Below, one piece after another: positions 7,672 to 16,532 of a DNA stretch of 64,000 bases. Below the pieces are notes generated by a model. It made no database searches and was not told the origin of the DNA. It was given only the letters and a program-made list of their open reading frames with translations. Both the position numbers and the translations under genes were made by a program. Numbering within the stretch: position 1 is the stretch's first letter; each line of letters opens with the position of its first letter. This DNA comes from RYN-230 sp963717125 (lineage in GTDB: Bacteria; Actinomycetota; Actinomycetes; Streptosporangiales; Streptosporangiaceae): the NCBI GenBank assembly GCA_963717125.1, contig CAVQVG010000006.1, positions 496,001 through 560,000 on the forward strand, written 5' to 3'.

Positions 7672-8679
7672 GTGATCACATTCATCATCCGCCGGCTTAT
7701 CGCGACCGTGTTCCTGCTGATCGTGGTCAGCATGATCACGTTTGCCATCTTCTTCCTGATCCCGCGGCTGGCCGGGCAGAACACGTACCAGCTCGCCACG
7801 CAGTACGTGGGCCGCAACCCGAGCCGGTCGGCCGTGCTCCAGGTCGAGGCCAAGCTCGGCCTGGACCACCCGATCTGGGTGCAGTACGGCAACTTCCTCA
7901 AGGGCATCGTGTTCGGCGCGCACTACAACGCCGGCACCAGCACCACCTACTGCCCGCCGCCCTGCTTCGGCTACTCGTTCAGGACCCAGCAGCCGGTCTG
8001 GCCGCAGATGGTCAGCGACCTGCCGGTGACCCTCTCGCTGGCCGTCGGTGCGGCCATCATCTGGCTGGTCGCCGGGGTGGCCATCGGCGTCATCTCGGCG
8101 CTCAAGCGGGGCACCCTGTTCGACCGGTTCTCGATGGGCATCGCGCTGGCCGGCGTGTCGCTGCCGATCTTCTTCACCGGGCTGATCTCGCTCGAGCTAT
8201 TCAGCTACAAGTGGCCGATCTTCCCGAACGTGACGTACGTGTCCCTCACCACCAACCCGTTCCTGTGGGCGCGCAACCTGGTGCTGCCGTGGGTCTGCCT
8301 GGCCTTCCTGTACGCCGCGCTGTACGCCCGGCTGACCCGGGCCGGCATGCTGGAGACGATGAACGAGGATTACATCCGCACCGCCCGGGCCAAAGGCCTG
8401 CCCGAGCGGACAGTGATCTTCAAGCACGGGCTGCGCGCCGCGCTGACCCCGATCGTGACCATCTTCGGCATGGACCTGGGCCTGCTGCTGGGCGGCGCGA
8501 TCATCACCGAATACACGTTCTCGCTGCACGGGCTCGGCCTGTTCACCATCCTCGCCATCCAGAACCAGGACCTGCCGGAGATCCTCGGCGTCACGATGCT
8601 CGCGGCGTTCTTCATCGTGATCGCCAACCTGCTGGTGGACGTGCTCTACGCCGTGGTCGACCCGAGAGTGAGGCACTGA
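7672..8679 (+). CDS. Peptide/nickel-type ABC transporter permease (DppB class)
   Basis: A 335-residue integral membrane protein of the DppB/OppB type. The first helix (IIRRLIATVFLLIVVSMITF) is followed by a long external loop containing a Cys pair (YCPPPCFGYS) and then five helices. The EAA loop is EDYIRTARAKGLPERTVIFKH. It starts with GTG at 7672, where the conserved first helix begins, and its stop overlaps the next ATG as TGATG. It forms the membrane channel with the permease at 4791. Confidence 0.92.
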   Translation: MITFIIRRLIATVFLLIVVSMITFAIFFLIPRLAGQNTYQLATQYVGRNPSRSAVLQVEAKLGLDHPIWVQYGNFLKGIVFGAHYNAGTSTTYCPPPCFGYSFRTQQPVWPQMVSDLPVTLSLAVGAAIIWLVAGVAIGVISALKRGTLFDRFSMGIALAGVSLPIFFTGLISLELFSYKWPIFPNVTYVSLTTNPFLWARNLVLPWVCLAFLYAALYARLTRAGMLETMNEDYIRTARAKGLPERTVIFKHGLRAALTPIVTIFGMDLGLLLGGAIITEYTFSLHGLGLFTILAIQNQDLPEILGVTMLAAFFIVIANLLVDVLYAVVDPRVRH

Positions 8680-9737
8680 TGGCGGATGCCCTGCTCGACG
8701 TGAGCGACCTGCACGTCGAGTTCCCGACCGACGATGGCCTGGTCCACGCGGTGGACGGCGTCTCGTTCACCCTGGAACGCGGCCGCACCCTGGGCATCGT
8801 GGGTGAGTCCGGCTCCGGCAAGAGCGTCACCAGCCTGAGCATCATGGGCCTGCACCAGGGCACCCGGGCGCAGATCAGCGGGCACATCAAGCTGGACGGC
8901 GAGGAACTGGTCGGCGCCCCGGCGGCCCGGGTCCGCGAGCTGCGCGGCAGCAAGATGGCGATGATCTTTCAGGACCCGCTGTCCGCGCTGCATCCCTACT
9001 ACACCGTCGGCGCGCAGATCGCCGAGGCCTACCTGGTGCACAACAAGGTCGGCAAGCAGGTGGCCCGCAAGCACGCCATCGACATGCTGGGCCGGGTGGG
9101 CATCCCGCAGCCGGCCACCCGGGCGGACGACTACCCGCACCAGTTCTCCGGCGGCATGCGGCAGCGCGCGATGATCGCCATGGCGCTGAGCTGCGACCCG
9201 GAGCTGCTCATCGCCGACGAGCCGACCACCGCGCTCGACGTCACCGTGCAGGCCCAGATCCTGGACCTGATCTGGGACCTGCAGCGGGAGCTCCAGTCGG
9301 CCGTCATCATCATCACCCACGACCTCGGCGTGGTGGCCGAGCTGTCCGACGACATCCTGGTGATGTACGCGGGCCGGATGGCCGAGTACGGCAGCGCCGA
9401 GGACATCTTCGACGACCCGGGCCACCCGTACACCTGGGGCCTGCTCGCGTCCATGCCCCGGATCGACGAGGCGCGGCTGGACCGGCTTATCCCGATCAAG
9501 GGAACCCCGCCGAGCCTGATCAACGTCCCGTCGGGCTGCGCGTTCCACCCGCGGTGCCGGTACGCCGGGTTCACCGACGGGCGGAGCCAGGCCGACGTGC
9601 CGGCGCTGCGTCAGGTGAGCCCTGGGCACCTGGTGGCCTGTCACCTGACCGGGGATCAGCGCCGGAACTTCCGGACCGAGCTGGAGCTCGAGGAAACCGA
9701 AGCGTCCGCCGCCCGGGCGACCCAGGGGGAACGGTGA
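8679..9737 (+). CDS. Peptide/nickel-type ABC transporter ATPase (DppD class)
   Basis: A 352-residue ABC ATPase with Walker A GESGSGKS, signature SGGMRQRAMIAMAL, Walker B LLIADEPTTALDV and the switch histidine in IIITHDLGVVAE. The C-terminal oligopeptide-transporter domain carries the CAFHPRC motif near residue 289. It partners the DppF-type ATPase at 9734 to drive the two permeases. The ATG at 8679 overlaps the previous stop, and the gene ends in a GTGA overlap with the next, so all are coupled. Confidence 0.93.
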   Translation: MADALLDVSDLHVEFPTDDGLVHAVDGVSFTLERGRTLGIVGESGSGKSVTSLSIMGLHQGTRAQISGHIKLDGEELVGAPAARVRELRGSKMAMIFQDPLSALHPYYTVGAQIAEAYLVHNKVGKQVARKHAIDMLGRVGIPQPATRADDYPHQFSGGMRQRAMIAMALSCDPELLIADEPTTALDVTVQAQILDLIWDLQRELQSAVIIITHDLGVVAELSDDILVMYAGRMAEYGSAEDIFDDPGHPYTWGLLASMPRIDEARLDRLIPIKGTPPSLINVPSGCAFHPRCRYAGFTDGRSQADVPALRQVSPGHLVACHLTGDQRRNFRTELELEETEASAARATQGER

Positions 9738-10843
9738 GCACCCCGGTGAGCACCGCCGGGACGGCCGGTGTCCCCGGCGGCGCGGGCGGCGCGCTGCTCG
9801 AGGTGACCGGGCTGACCAAGCACTTCCCGGTGACCAGGGGCATCATCATCCGGCAGAAGATCGGCGCGGTGCAGGCCGTGGACGACGTCAGCTTCTCGGT
9901 GGCCGCCGGGCAGACGCTCGGCGTGGTCGGCGAGTCCGGCTGCGGCAAGACCACCACCGGGCGGCTGCTGACCCGGCTGCTCGAGCCGACCGGTGGGCAG
10001 ATCATGTTCGACGGCCGGGACATCAGCCACCTGTCGGCCGGCCAGATGCGGCCGCTGCGCCGTGACGTCCAGATGATCTTCCAGGACCCGTACTCGTCGC
10101 TGAACCCGCGGCACACGGTCGGCTCGATCGTCGGCGCGCCGCTGCGGCTGCAGAAGGTCAGCACGCCGAACGGGACGAAAGCCGCGGTCCAGGAACTGCT
10201 TCAGCTGGTCGGGCTGAACCCGGAGCACTACAACCGGTACCCGCACGAGTTCTCCGGCGGGCAGCGGCAGCGCATCGGCGTCGCCCGCACCCTGGCGCTG
10301 CGGCCCAAGCTGATCGTCGCGGACGAGCCGGTGTCCGCGCTGGACGTGTCGATCCAGGCGCAGATCATCAACCTGCTCGAGGACCTGCAGCACGAGCTGG
10401 GCCTGACGTACGTGGTGATCGCGCACGACCTGTCCGTGGTCCGGCACATCAGCGACCACGTCGCGGTCATGTACCTGGGCAAGATCGTCGAGCTGGCCAG
10501 CCGGGACCAGCTGTACGCCCGGCCCCACCACCCGTACACGGTGGCGCTCATGTCGGCTGTGCCGGTGCCGGCCCCGGTCCGCGGCGAGGAAGGCCGGCAG
10601 CGCCGGGAGCGGATCCGGCTGACCGGTGACGTGCCCAGCCCGCTCAACCCGCCGCCCGCCTGCCGGTTCCACACCCGGTGCTGGAAGGCGCAGGAGATAT
10701 GCCGCACCACGGAGCCGCCACTGGCCGAGCTCGATCCCGGGCACCAGGTCGCCTGCCACTTCCCGGAGAACAGTTCTCCCGGGAACAGCGCGGCCACCGA
10801 GAGCAGCCGGGCCGACGCGGCCAACTCAGCCGACCCGGAGTAG
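9734..10843 (+). CDS. Peptide/nickel-type ABC transporter ATPase (DppF class)
   Basis: A 369-residue ABC ATPase with Walker A GESGCGKTT, signature SGGQRQRIGVARTL, Walker B LIVADEPVSALDV and the H-loop VIAHDLSVVRHI. The C-terminal oligo_HPY domain contains CRFHTRC. GTG at 9734 is set by the GTGA overlap with the previous gene; about 20 low-complexity residues precede the conserved LLEVTGLTKHFPV. It is the last gene of the importer operon and is followed by a hairpin. Confidence 0.93.
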   Translation: MSTPVSTAGTAGVPGGAGGALLEVTGLTKHFPVTRGIIIRQKIGAVQAVDDVSFSVAAGQTLGVVGESGCGKTTTGRLLTRLLEPTGGQIMFDGRDISHLSAGQMRPLRRDVQMIFQDPYSSLNPRHTVGSIVGAPLRLQKVSTPNGTKAAVQELLQLVGLNPEHYNRYPHEFSGGQRQRIGVARTLALRPKLIVADEPVSALDVSIQAQIINLLEDLQHELGLTYVVIAHDLSVVRHISDHVAVMYLGKIVELASRDQLYARPHHPYTVALMSAVPVPAPVRGEEGRQRRERIRLTGDVPSPLNPPPACRFHTRCWKAQEICRTTEPPLAELDPGHQVACHFPENSSPGNSAATESSRADAANSADPE

Positions 10844-10855
10844 ATCCGCAGCTTT

Positions 10856-10879
10856 CGCCGGGCAACGCACTCCCCGGCG
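10856..10879 (+). terminator. Hairpin ending the peptide ABC operon
   Basis: CGCCGGG (10856-10862) and CCCGGCG (10873-10879) pair as a perfect 7-bp stem with a 10-nt loop, starting 13 nt after the last ATPase stop. There is no U-tract, as is common in high-GC genomes. Confidence 0.5.
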
Positions 10880-10921
10880 TATGCGACGATGGAGGAAGGA
10901 ACGCTGCCGAGGGGAGCGGCC

Positions 10922-11404
10922 ATGTTGACTTACAACTCCATCTCCTGGCTTCCGCTGGCCGGGGGGCTGACCCTCCTCGGGCTCATCCTCAGCTGGGTGG
11001 CCTGGCGGAGACGCGGCATCGCGGCGGGCCTGCGTGGCGTGGCCTGGTCGCTGCTCCCGCTGGCCGCCTACCTCACCGGCGCGATCAAGATGCTGTGGCA
11101 GATGGGCACGGCCATCGGCGACTTCGCCTCGTCGTTCGTGTTCTCGCCGCGGGTCTGGTCGGGCGTCTTCGTGGCCCTTGCCGCGGGCGTCCTGTTCGCG
11201 GTGTCCGGCGGGCTGCGCCGGGTCAGGAAGCGTAAGTCCGGCGGCGGCGCGGCGGCGGAGCAGCCGCAGTCCGGCCGTCCCACCCAGCCCGGGCAGCCCA
11301 GCCAGCCGACCAAGGCGCTCAAGCCGGCCGGCAAGAAGAAGTCCGCCGCCGACGACGGCCTCGGCGATGCCGCCGAGGTGCTCCGCCGGATGGGTATCCG
11401 CTGA
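10922..11404 (+). CDS. Small integral membrane protein of unknown function
   Basis: 160 residues, not assigned to a named family with confidence. Three predicted membrane helices fall in the first 95 residues (SWLPLAGGLTLLGLILSWVA; SLLPLAAYLTGAIKMLW; VFVALAAGVLFAVSGGL). They are followed by a basic, Gln/Pro-rich cytoplasmic tail ending in DDGLGDAAEVLRRMGIR, a short amphipathic helix. I chose ATG 10922, with GAGGGGAGCGGCC directly before it, over an in-frame ATG at 10889, because the protein then begins just ahead of the first helix. Its stop lies 6 nt from the stop of the convergent nuclease gene. Confidence 0.7.
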   Translation: MLTYNSISWLPLAGGLTLLGLILSWVAWRRRGIAAGLRGVAWSLLPLAAYLTGAIKMLWQMGTAIGDFASSFVFSPRVWSGVFVALAAGVLFAVSGGLRRVRKRKSGGGAAAEQPQSGRPTQPGQPSQPTKALKPAGKKKSAADDGLGDAAEVLRRMGIR

Positions 11405-11410
11405 CCCCGG

Positions 11411-12310
<900 letters not shown>

Positions 12311-12316
12311 GTCTGG

Positions 12317-12322
12317 AGGCTA
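12317..12322 (-). promoter_or_regulatory. -10 box TAGCCT for the RecB-like nuclease
   Basis: On the minus strand TAGCCT is followed by 6 nt and the ATG of the nuclease gene, predicting a leaderless transcript. It diverges from the protease promoter about 65 bp away. Confidence 0.45.
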
Positions 12323-12386
12323 GGGGAAGCGTCCGACAGTTGCGCGCCCGGCGCGCCGGGCGCGCAAACCGACCCCGGCCAACGCG

Positions 12387-12392
12387 TAGCAT
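12387..12392 (+). promoter_or_regulatory. -10 box TAGCAT for the site-2 protease
   Basis: TAGCAT lies 6 nt before GTG 12399. No Shine-Dalgarno sequence is present, so a leaderless transcript is likely. Confidence 0.45.
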
Positions 12393-12398
12393 CGACGT

Positions 12399-13541
12399 GT
12401 GGCAGGTACACCGTCGGATAAGCCGCCGCCCCCGGGGCCCAGACCGGGCGTGCGGATCGGACGGCCGTTCGGCATCCCGGTGTACATATCACCGTACTGG
12501 TTCCTGATCGCCGGGCTGTTCGTCCTGCTCTACGCGAACAGCGCTGTGCTGGCCGGGTCCAGCAGCGAGGTGCGCTACCTGGTGGCGGTGGCGTTTGTCG
12601 TCCTGCTGTGGGTGTCCGTACTGGTGCACGAGCTGAGCCACTCGCTGGTCGCCCGCGGTTTCGGGCTGCCGGTCCGGCGCATCCTGCTCTACCCGCTGGG
12701 CGGCTTCTCCGAGATCGAGCAGGAGCCGCCTACCCCCGGCAAGGAGTTCCTGGTCTCGGCGGCCGGCCCGGTGCTCTCGCTGGTCCTGGCGGCGGGCGGC
12801 TACGGGATCCTCGCCGCGCTGCACCCACGCGGCCTGCCCGGCCTGATCATCCAGCAGTTCGTCTGGGTCAACCTGCTGGTCGGCGTCTTCAACCTGCTGC
12901 CCGGGCTGCCGCTGGACGGCGGCCGGATGCTCCGCGCCGGCGTCTGGAAGCTGACCGGCAAGCCGGCCGCGGCCACCGTCGCCGCCGCCTGGGCGGGCCG
13001 CGTGCTCGCGGTGGCGGTCCTGGTGCTCCCGCCCACGCTGCTCGCGCTGGCCGGCGACCAGGTGCAGATCTTCGACGTGATCTGGTTCGGCGTCATCGCC
13101 GTGTTCATGTGGACCGGGGCCACCCAGTCGCTGCGCGCCACCCGGGTCCGGCAGCGGCTGCCCGGGCTGCAGGCCCGGACGCTCGCCCGGCGGGCCATCC
13201 CCATCCCGGCCACGCTGCCGCTGGCCGAGGCCATCCGGCGGGCCGACGCGGCCGGGGCCCGCGGATTGGTCATCGTCGATCACGAGGATAAGCCGATCGC
13301 GATCGTGAACGAGAGCGCGGTGATGGCCACGCCGCCGCAGCGCCGGCCGTGGATCGACGCCGGATCGCTGGCCCGGACCATCGACCCCGGCATGATCCTG
13401 CCCGCCGACCTGTCCGGGATGGCCCTGCTCGACGCGGTCCGCCGGTCCCCGGCCACGGAGTACCTGCTGGTCGAGCCGTCCGGCCAGGTCTACGGCGTGC
13501 TCGCGTCCAGCGATTTGGACCATGCGTTCGCTGGGGTGTGA
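12399..13541 (+). CDS. M50-family site-2 metalloprotease with C-terminal CBS region
   Basis: A 380-residue membrane protease of the SpoIVFB-like M50 group. The zinc motif HELSH lies in VSVLVHELSHSLVARGFGL, and the third ligand is in NLLPGLPLDGGRML. About five membrane helices span residues 25-230. Residues 245-380 form a CBS-like region (ARTLARRAIPIPATLPLAEA, GLVIVDHEDKPIAIVNE) that may sense a nucleotide. It cleaves substrates inside the membrane; the target is unknown. It lies immediately before trmI, as in many actinobacteria. The last 26 nt, including the stop, recur 67 bp downstream. Confidence 0.88.
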   Translation: MAGTPSDKPPPPGPRPGVRIGRPFGIPVYISPYWFLIAGLFVLLYANSAVLAGSSSEVRYLVAVAFVVLLWVSVLVHELSHSLVARGFGLPVRRILLYPLGGFSEIEQEPPTPGKEFLVSAAGPVLSLVLAAGGYGILAALHPRGLPGLIIQQFVWVNLLVGVFNLLPGLPLDGGRMLRAGVWKLTGKPAAATVAAAWAGRVLAVAVLVLPPTLLALAGDQVQIFDVIWFGVIAVFMWTGATQSLRATRVRQRLPGLQARTLARRAIPIPATLPLAEAIRRADAAGARGLVIVDHEDKPIAIVNESAVMATPPQRRPWIDAGSLARTIDPGMILPADLSGMALLDAVRRSPATEYLLVEPSGQVYGVLASSDLDHAFAGV

Positions 13542-13608
13542 GGCAACCGCGCGGCACGGCGTGCCCGCGTGCTCAGTCATCCTGGACCACGCGTTCGCTG
13601 GCGTGTGA
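13516..13608 (+). repeat. Duplicated 3' end of the protease gene
   Basis: The final 26 nt of the protease gene (13516-13541, encoding LDHAFAGV-stop) reappear at 13583-13608 with two mismatches, keeping reading frame and stop. Between the copies, CGCGG and CCGCG arms flank a short imperfect hairpin around 13550-13569. This spacer separates the protease from trmI. Confidence 0.75.
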
Positions 13609-13629
13609 CGATGCCCCTCGCGGCCCCGC

Positions 13630-13635
13630 TACTCT
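13630..13635 (+). promoter_or_regulatory. -10 box TACTCT for trmI
   Basis: TACTCT lies 7 nt before GTG 13643, again the spacing of a leaderless start. Confidence 0.4.
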
Positions 13636-13642
13636 GACGAGC

Positions 13643-14560
13643 GTGATCCGTCAGCGCACCGGCCCGTTCGCCCCGGGAGACCAGGTCCAGCTCACCGACC
13701 CGAAGGGCCGCAAGCATACGCTCGTGCTGCAGCCGGGCCGGGTCTTCCACACGCACCGCGGCGGGGTGGCGCACGACGACCTGATCGGCGCCCCGGAGGG
13801 CAGCGTGGTGAAGTCCACGGGCAGCACGGAGTACGTGGCGCTGCGGCCACTGCTGGCCGATTTCACCCTGTCCATGTCGCGCGGGGCCGCGGTCGTCTAC
13901 CCCAAGGACGCGGCCCAGATCGTGGCCCAGGCCGACATCTTCCCCGGCGCCCGGGTGCTGGAGGCGGGCGCCGGCTCCGGCGCGCTGTCCTGCTGGCTGC
14001 TCCGCGCCGTGGGGCCGGATGGGCGGCTGGTCTCCTACGAGCGCCGGGCCGACTTCGCCGAGATCGCCCGGGGCAACGTGGAGCGTTTCTTCGGCGGCCC
14101 GCACCCGGCCTGGCAGCTCCGGGTCGGCGACGTGGCCGAGCTGGTCGCAGGGCCCGCCGGGGCCGGACCCGAAACTGGTGGCCAGCCGGATGGTGCTGGT
14201 GGCGCGCAACCGGATAGTTTCGACCGGATGGTACTGGACATGCTGGCGCCATGGGAGTTCGCTCAGCTGGCGGCGGCCGCGCTGATCCCCGGCGGCGTGC
14301 TGTGCTGCTACGTGGCCACGGCCACCCAGCTGTCCCGGACCGTGGAGTCGATCAGGGAGCTGGGCAGCTTCGACGAGCCGTCCGCCTGGGAGTCGTTCGT
14401 CCGGGGCTGGCACGTTGACGGCCTGGCGGTGCGGCCCGAGCACCGGATGGTGGGCCACACCGGGTTCCTCATCACGGCCCGCCGGCTGGCCTGGGGCGCG
14501 ACGGCCCCACCGCGGCGGCGGCGCCCGGCCAAGGCTTCCCGCGGGGAGGCTGATCAGTGA
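13643..14560 (+). CDS. trmI: tRNA (adenine-N1)-methyltransferase TrmI
   Basis: A 305-residue SAM-dependent methyltransferase that makes m1A58 in the T-loop of tRNA as a homotetramer. The N-terminal beta domain has GRVFHTHRGGVAHDDLIG. The catalytic domain has VLEAGAGSGALSCWLL (SAM motif I), VSYERRADFAEIARGN, and FDRMVLDMLAPWEF for the target adenine. A Gly/Pro-rich insert of about 20 residues before FDRMVLDML is longer than usual. GTG 13643 is set by the TACTCT box and the conserved start. In M. tuberculosis this gene also lies close to mpa. Confidence 0.93.
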   Translation: MIRQRTGPFAPGDQVQLTDPKGRKHTLVLQPGRVFHTHRGGVAHDDLIGAPEGSVVKSTGSTEYVALRPLLADFTLSMSRGAAVVYPKDAAQIVAQADIFPGARVLEAGAGSGALSCWLLRAVGPDGRLVSYERRADFAEIARGNVERFFGGPHPAWQLRVGDVAELVAGPAGAGPETGGQPDGAGGAQPDSFDRMVLDMLAPWEFAQLAAAALIPGGVLCCYVATATQLSRTVESIRELGSFDEPSAWESFVRGWHVDGLAVRPEHRMVGHTGFLITARRLAWGATAPPRRRRPAKASRGEADQ

Positions 14561-14649
14561 GAATGTCAGCGGCAGGCGACACGAGGTTACGGCAGCGCCG
14601 TGGATAGGTAGGGTCTAAGTGAAGTCTGCTTCCGGAAGGGGGTGGGGGC

Positions 14650-16473
14650 GTGGCCAGTCGTGACGAAGGATCGCGCACCGCGCGGCACGACGACCAGGTT
14701 CAGGGCCTCACCACGCAGATCTCCTTCCTCGAGGAGGAGGTGGCGGTACTGCGCCGTCGGCTCGCCGACGCGCCCAGGCACGTCCGGCTGCTCGAGGAGC
14801 GGCTGCGTGAGACCGAGGCCAGCATGAGCGCGGTGACCAGCCAGAACGAGCGGCTGGCGGACACACTCCGGGAGGCCCGCGATCAGATCGTGGCGCTCAA
14901 GGAGGAAGTTGACCGGCTGGCCCAGCCGCCGTCCGGGTTCGGCGTCTTCCTGTCCGCCTGCGAGGACGGCACGGCTGACGTGTTCACCGGCGGCCGGAAG
15001 ATGCGGGTCAGCGTCAGCCCCGCGGTCGAGCTGGACAAGCTGCGGGCCGGCCAGGAAGTGGTGCTGAACGAGGCCCTCAACGTCGTCGTGGCGCAGGGCT
15101 ACGAGACGGTCGGCGAAGTCGTCATGCTCAAGGAGCTCCTCGAGGACGGCGACCGGGCGCTGGTCATCTCGCACGCGGACGAGGAGCGCGTGGTCCGGCT
15201 GGCCGAGCCGCTGCGCGACTCGGTGCTGCGCGGCGGCGACTCGCTGCTGCTCGAGCCGCGGTCCGGCTACGTGTACGAGCGCATCCCCAAGGCTGAGGTG
15301 GAAGAGCTCATCCTGGAGGAAGTGCCGGACATCACCTACTCCGACATCGGCGGCCTGAGCCCGCAGATCGTCCAGATCCGGGACGCGGTCGAGCTGCCCT
15401 ACCTGCACGCGGACCTGTTCCGCGAGCACCAGCTGCGGCCGCCCAAGGGCGTGCTGCTCTACGGCCCGCCCGGCTGCGGCAAGACGCTGATCGCCAAGGC
15501 GGTGGCCAACTCACTGGCCAAGCAGGTCGCGGCGCGGACCGCGGCGCAGCAGGCCGAGAACGGGGAGCAGCCCGACGCGGCCGCGCCGGGCAAGGCCTGC
15601 GAGGCCAAGGAGGGGAAGAGCTTCTTCCTCAACATCAAGGGCCCGGAGCTGCTGAACAAGTACGTCGGCGAGACCGAGCGGCACATCCGGCTCGTGTTCC
15701 AGCGGGCCCGGGAGAAGGCCAGCGAGGGCATGCCGGTCATCGTGTTCTTCGACGAGATGGACTCGATCTTCCGCACCCGCGGCTCGGGCGTGTCCAGCGA
15801 CGTGGAGAACACCATCGTGCCGCAGCTGCTGTCCGAGATCGACGGCGTGGAGGGGCTGGAAAACGTCATCGTGATCGGCGCCTCCAACCGGGAGGACATG
15901 ATCGACCCGGCCATCCTGCGGCCCGGCCGGCTGGACGTGAAGATCAAGATCGAGCGGCCGGACGCCGAGGCGGCCAAGGACATCTTCTCCAAGTACGTGC
16001 TGACCGAGCTGCCGCTGCACCCCGACGACCTGACCGAGCACGGCTCGTCGCGGGAGGCCACGGTGGACGCGATGATCCAGCGCGTGGTCGAGCGGATGTA
16101 CAGCGAGACCGAGGAGAACCGGTTCCTGGAGGTCACCTACGCCAACGGGGACAAGGAAGTGCTGTACTTCAAGGACTTCAACTCCGGCGCCATGATCGAG
16201 AACATCGTGGCCCGGGCCAAGAAGATGGCCATCAAGGAGTTCCTGGAGACCGGGCAGAAGGGCATCCGCATCGCGCACCTGATGACCGCCTGCGTGGACG
16301 AGTTCAGCGAGAACGAGGACCTGCCGAACACCACGAACCCCGATGACTGGGCGCGTATCTCCGGCAAGAAGGGCGAGCGGATCGTGTACATCAGGACCCT
16401 GGTCTCCGGCAAGCAGGGCACGGAGGCAGGGCGCTCGATCGACACTGTCGCCAACACCGGGCAGTACCTCTAG
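14650..16473 (+). CDS. arc: Proteasome-associated AAA ATPase (ARC/Mpa)
   Basis: A 607-residue hexameric unfoldase that captures Pup-tagged proteins and threads them into the 20S proteasome. Residues 15-90 are the coiled coil that binds Pup (LTTQISFLEEEVAVLRRRL). OB-fold domains cover about 95-240. The AAA module has Walker A GPPGCGKT, Walker B VIVFFDEMDSIF and an acidic/Ala-rich insert between them. The C-terminus GQYL is the proteasome-docking tail of this family. GTG 14650 follows GAAGGGGGTGGGGGC. dop and pup follow directly. Confidence 0.97.
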   Translation: MASRDEGSRTARHDDQVQGLTTQISFLEEEVAVLRRRLADAPRHVRLLEERLRETEASMSAVTSQNERLADTLREARDQIVALKEEVDRLAQPPSGFGVFLSACEDGTADVFTGGRKMRVSVSPAVELDKLRAGQEVVLNEALNVVVAQGYETVGEVVMLKELLEDGDRALVISHADEERVVRLAEPLRDSVLRGGDSLLLEPRSGYVYERIPKAEVEELILEEVPDITYSDIGGLSPQIVQIRDAVELPYLHADLFREHQLRPPKGVLLYGPPGCGKTLIAKAVANSLAKQVAARTAAQQAENGEQPDAAAPGKACEAKEGKSFFLNIKGPELLNKYVGETERHIRLVFQRAREKASEGMPVIVFFDEMDSIFRTRGSGVSSDVENTIVPQLLSEIDGVEGLENVIVIGASNREDMIDPAILRPGRLDVKIKIERPDAEAAKDIFSKYVLTELPLHPDDLTEHGSSREATVDAMIQRVVERMYSETEENRFLEVTYANGDKEVLYFKDFNSGAMIENIVARAKKMAIKEFLETGQKGIRIAHLMTACVDEFSENEDLPNTTNPDDWARISGKKGERIVYIRTLVSGKQGTEAGRSIDTVANTGQYL

Positions 16474-16502
16474 ATCGTGTCCACTGGAGTCGCTCGTCCC
16501 GT

Positions 16503-16525
16503 TGCCGGCTCGCCGGCACTAGGCT
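16503..16525 (+). promoter_or_regulatory. Terminator-like hairpin and dop promoter
   Basis: TGCCGG-CTCG-CCGGCA (16503-16518) follows the arc stop, and TAGGCT (16520-16525) lies 7 nt before the dop ATG. The pair suggests that arc transcription can end here and that dop has its own leaderless start. Confidence 0.5.
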
Positions 16526-16532
16526 CGTTGCT

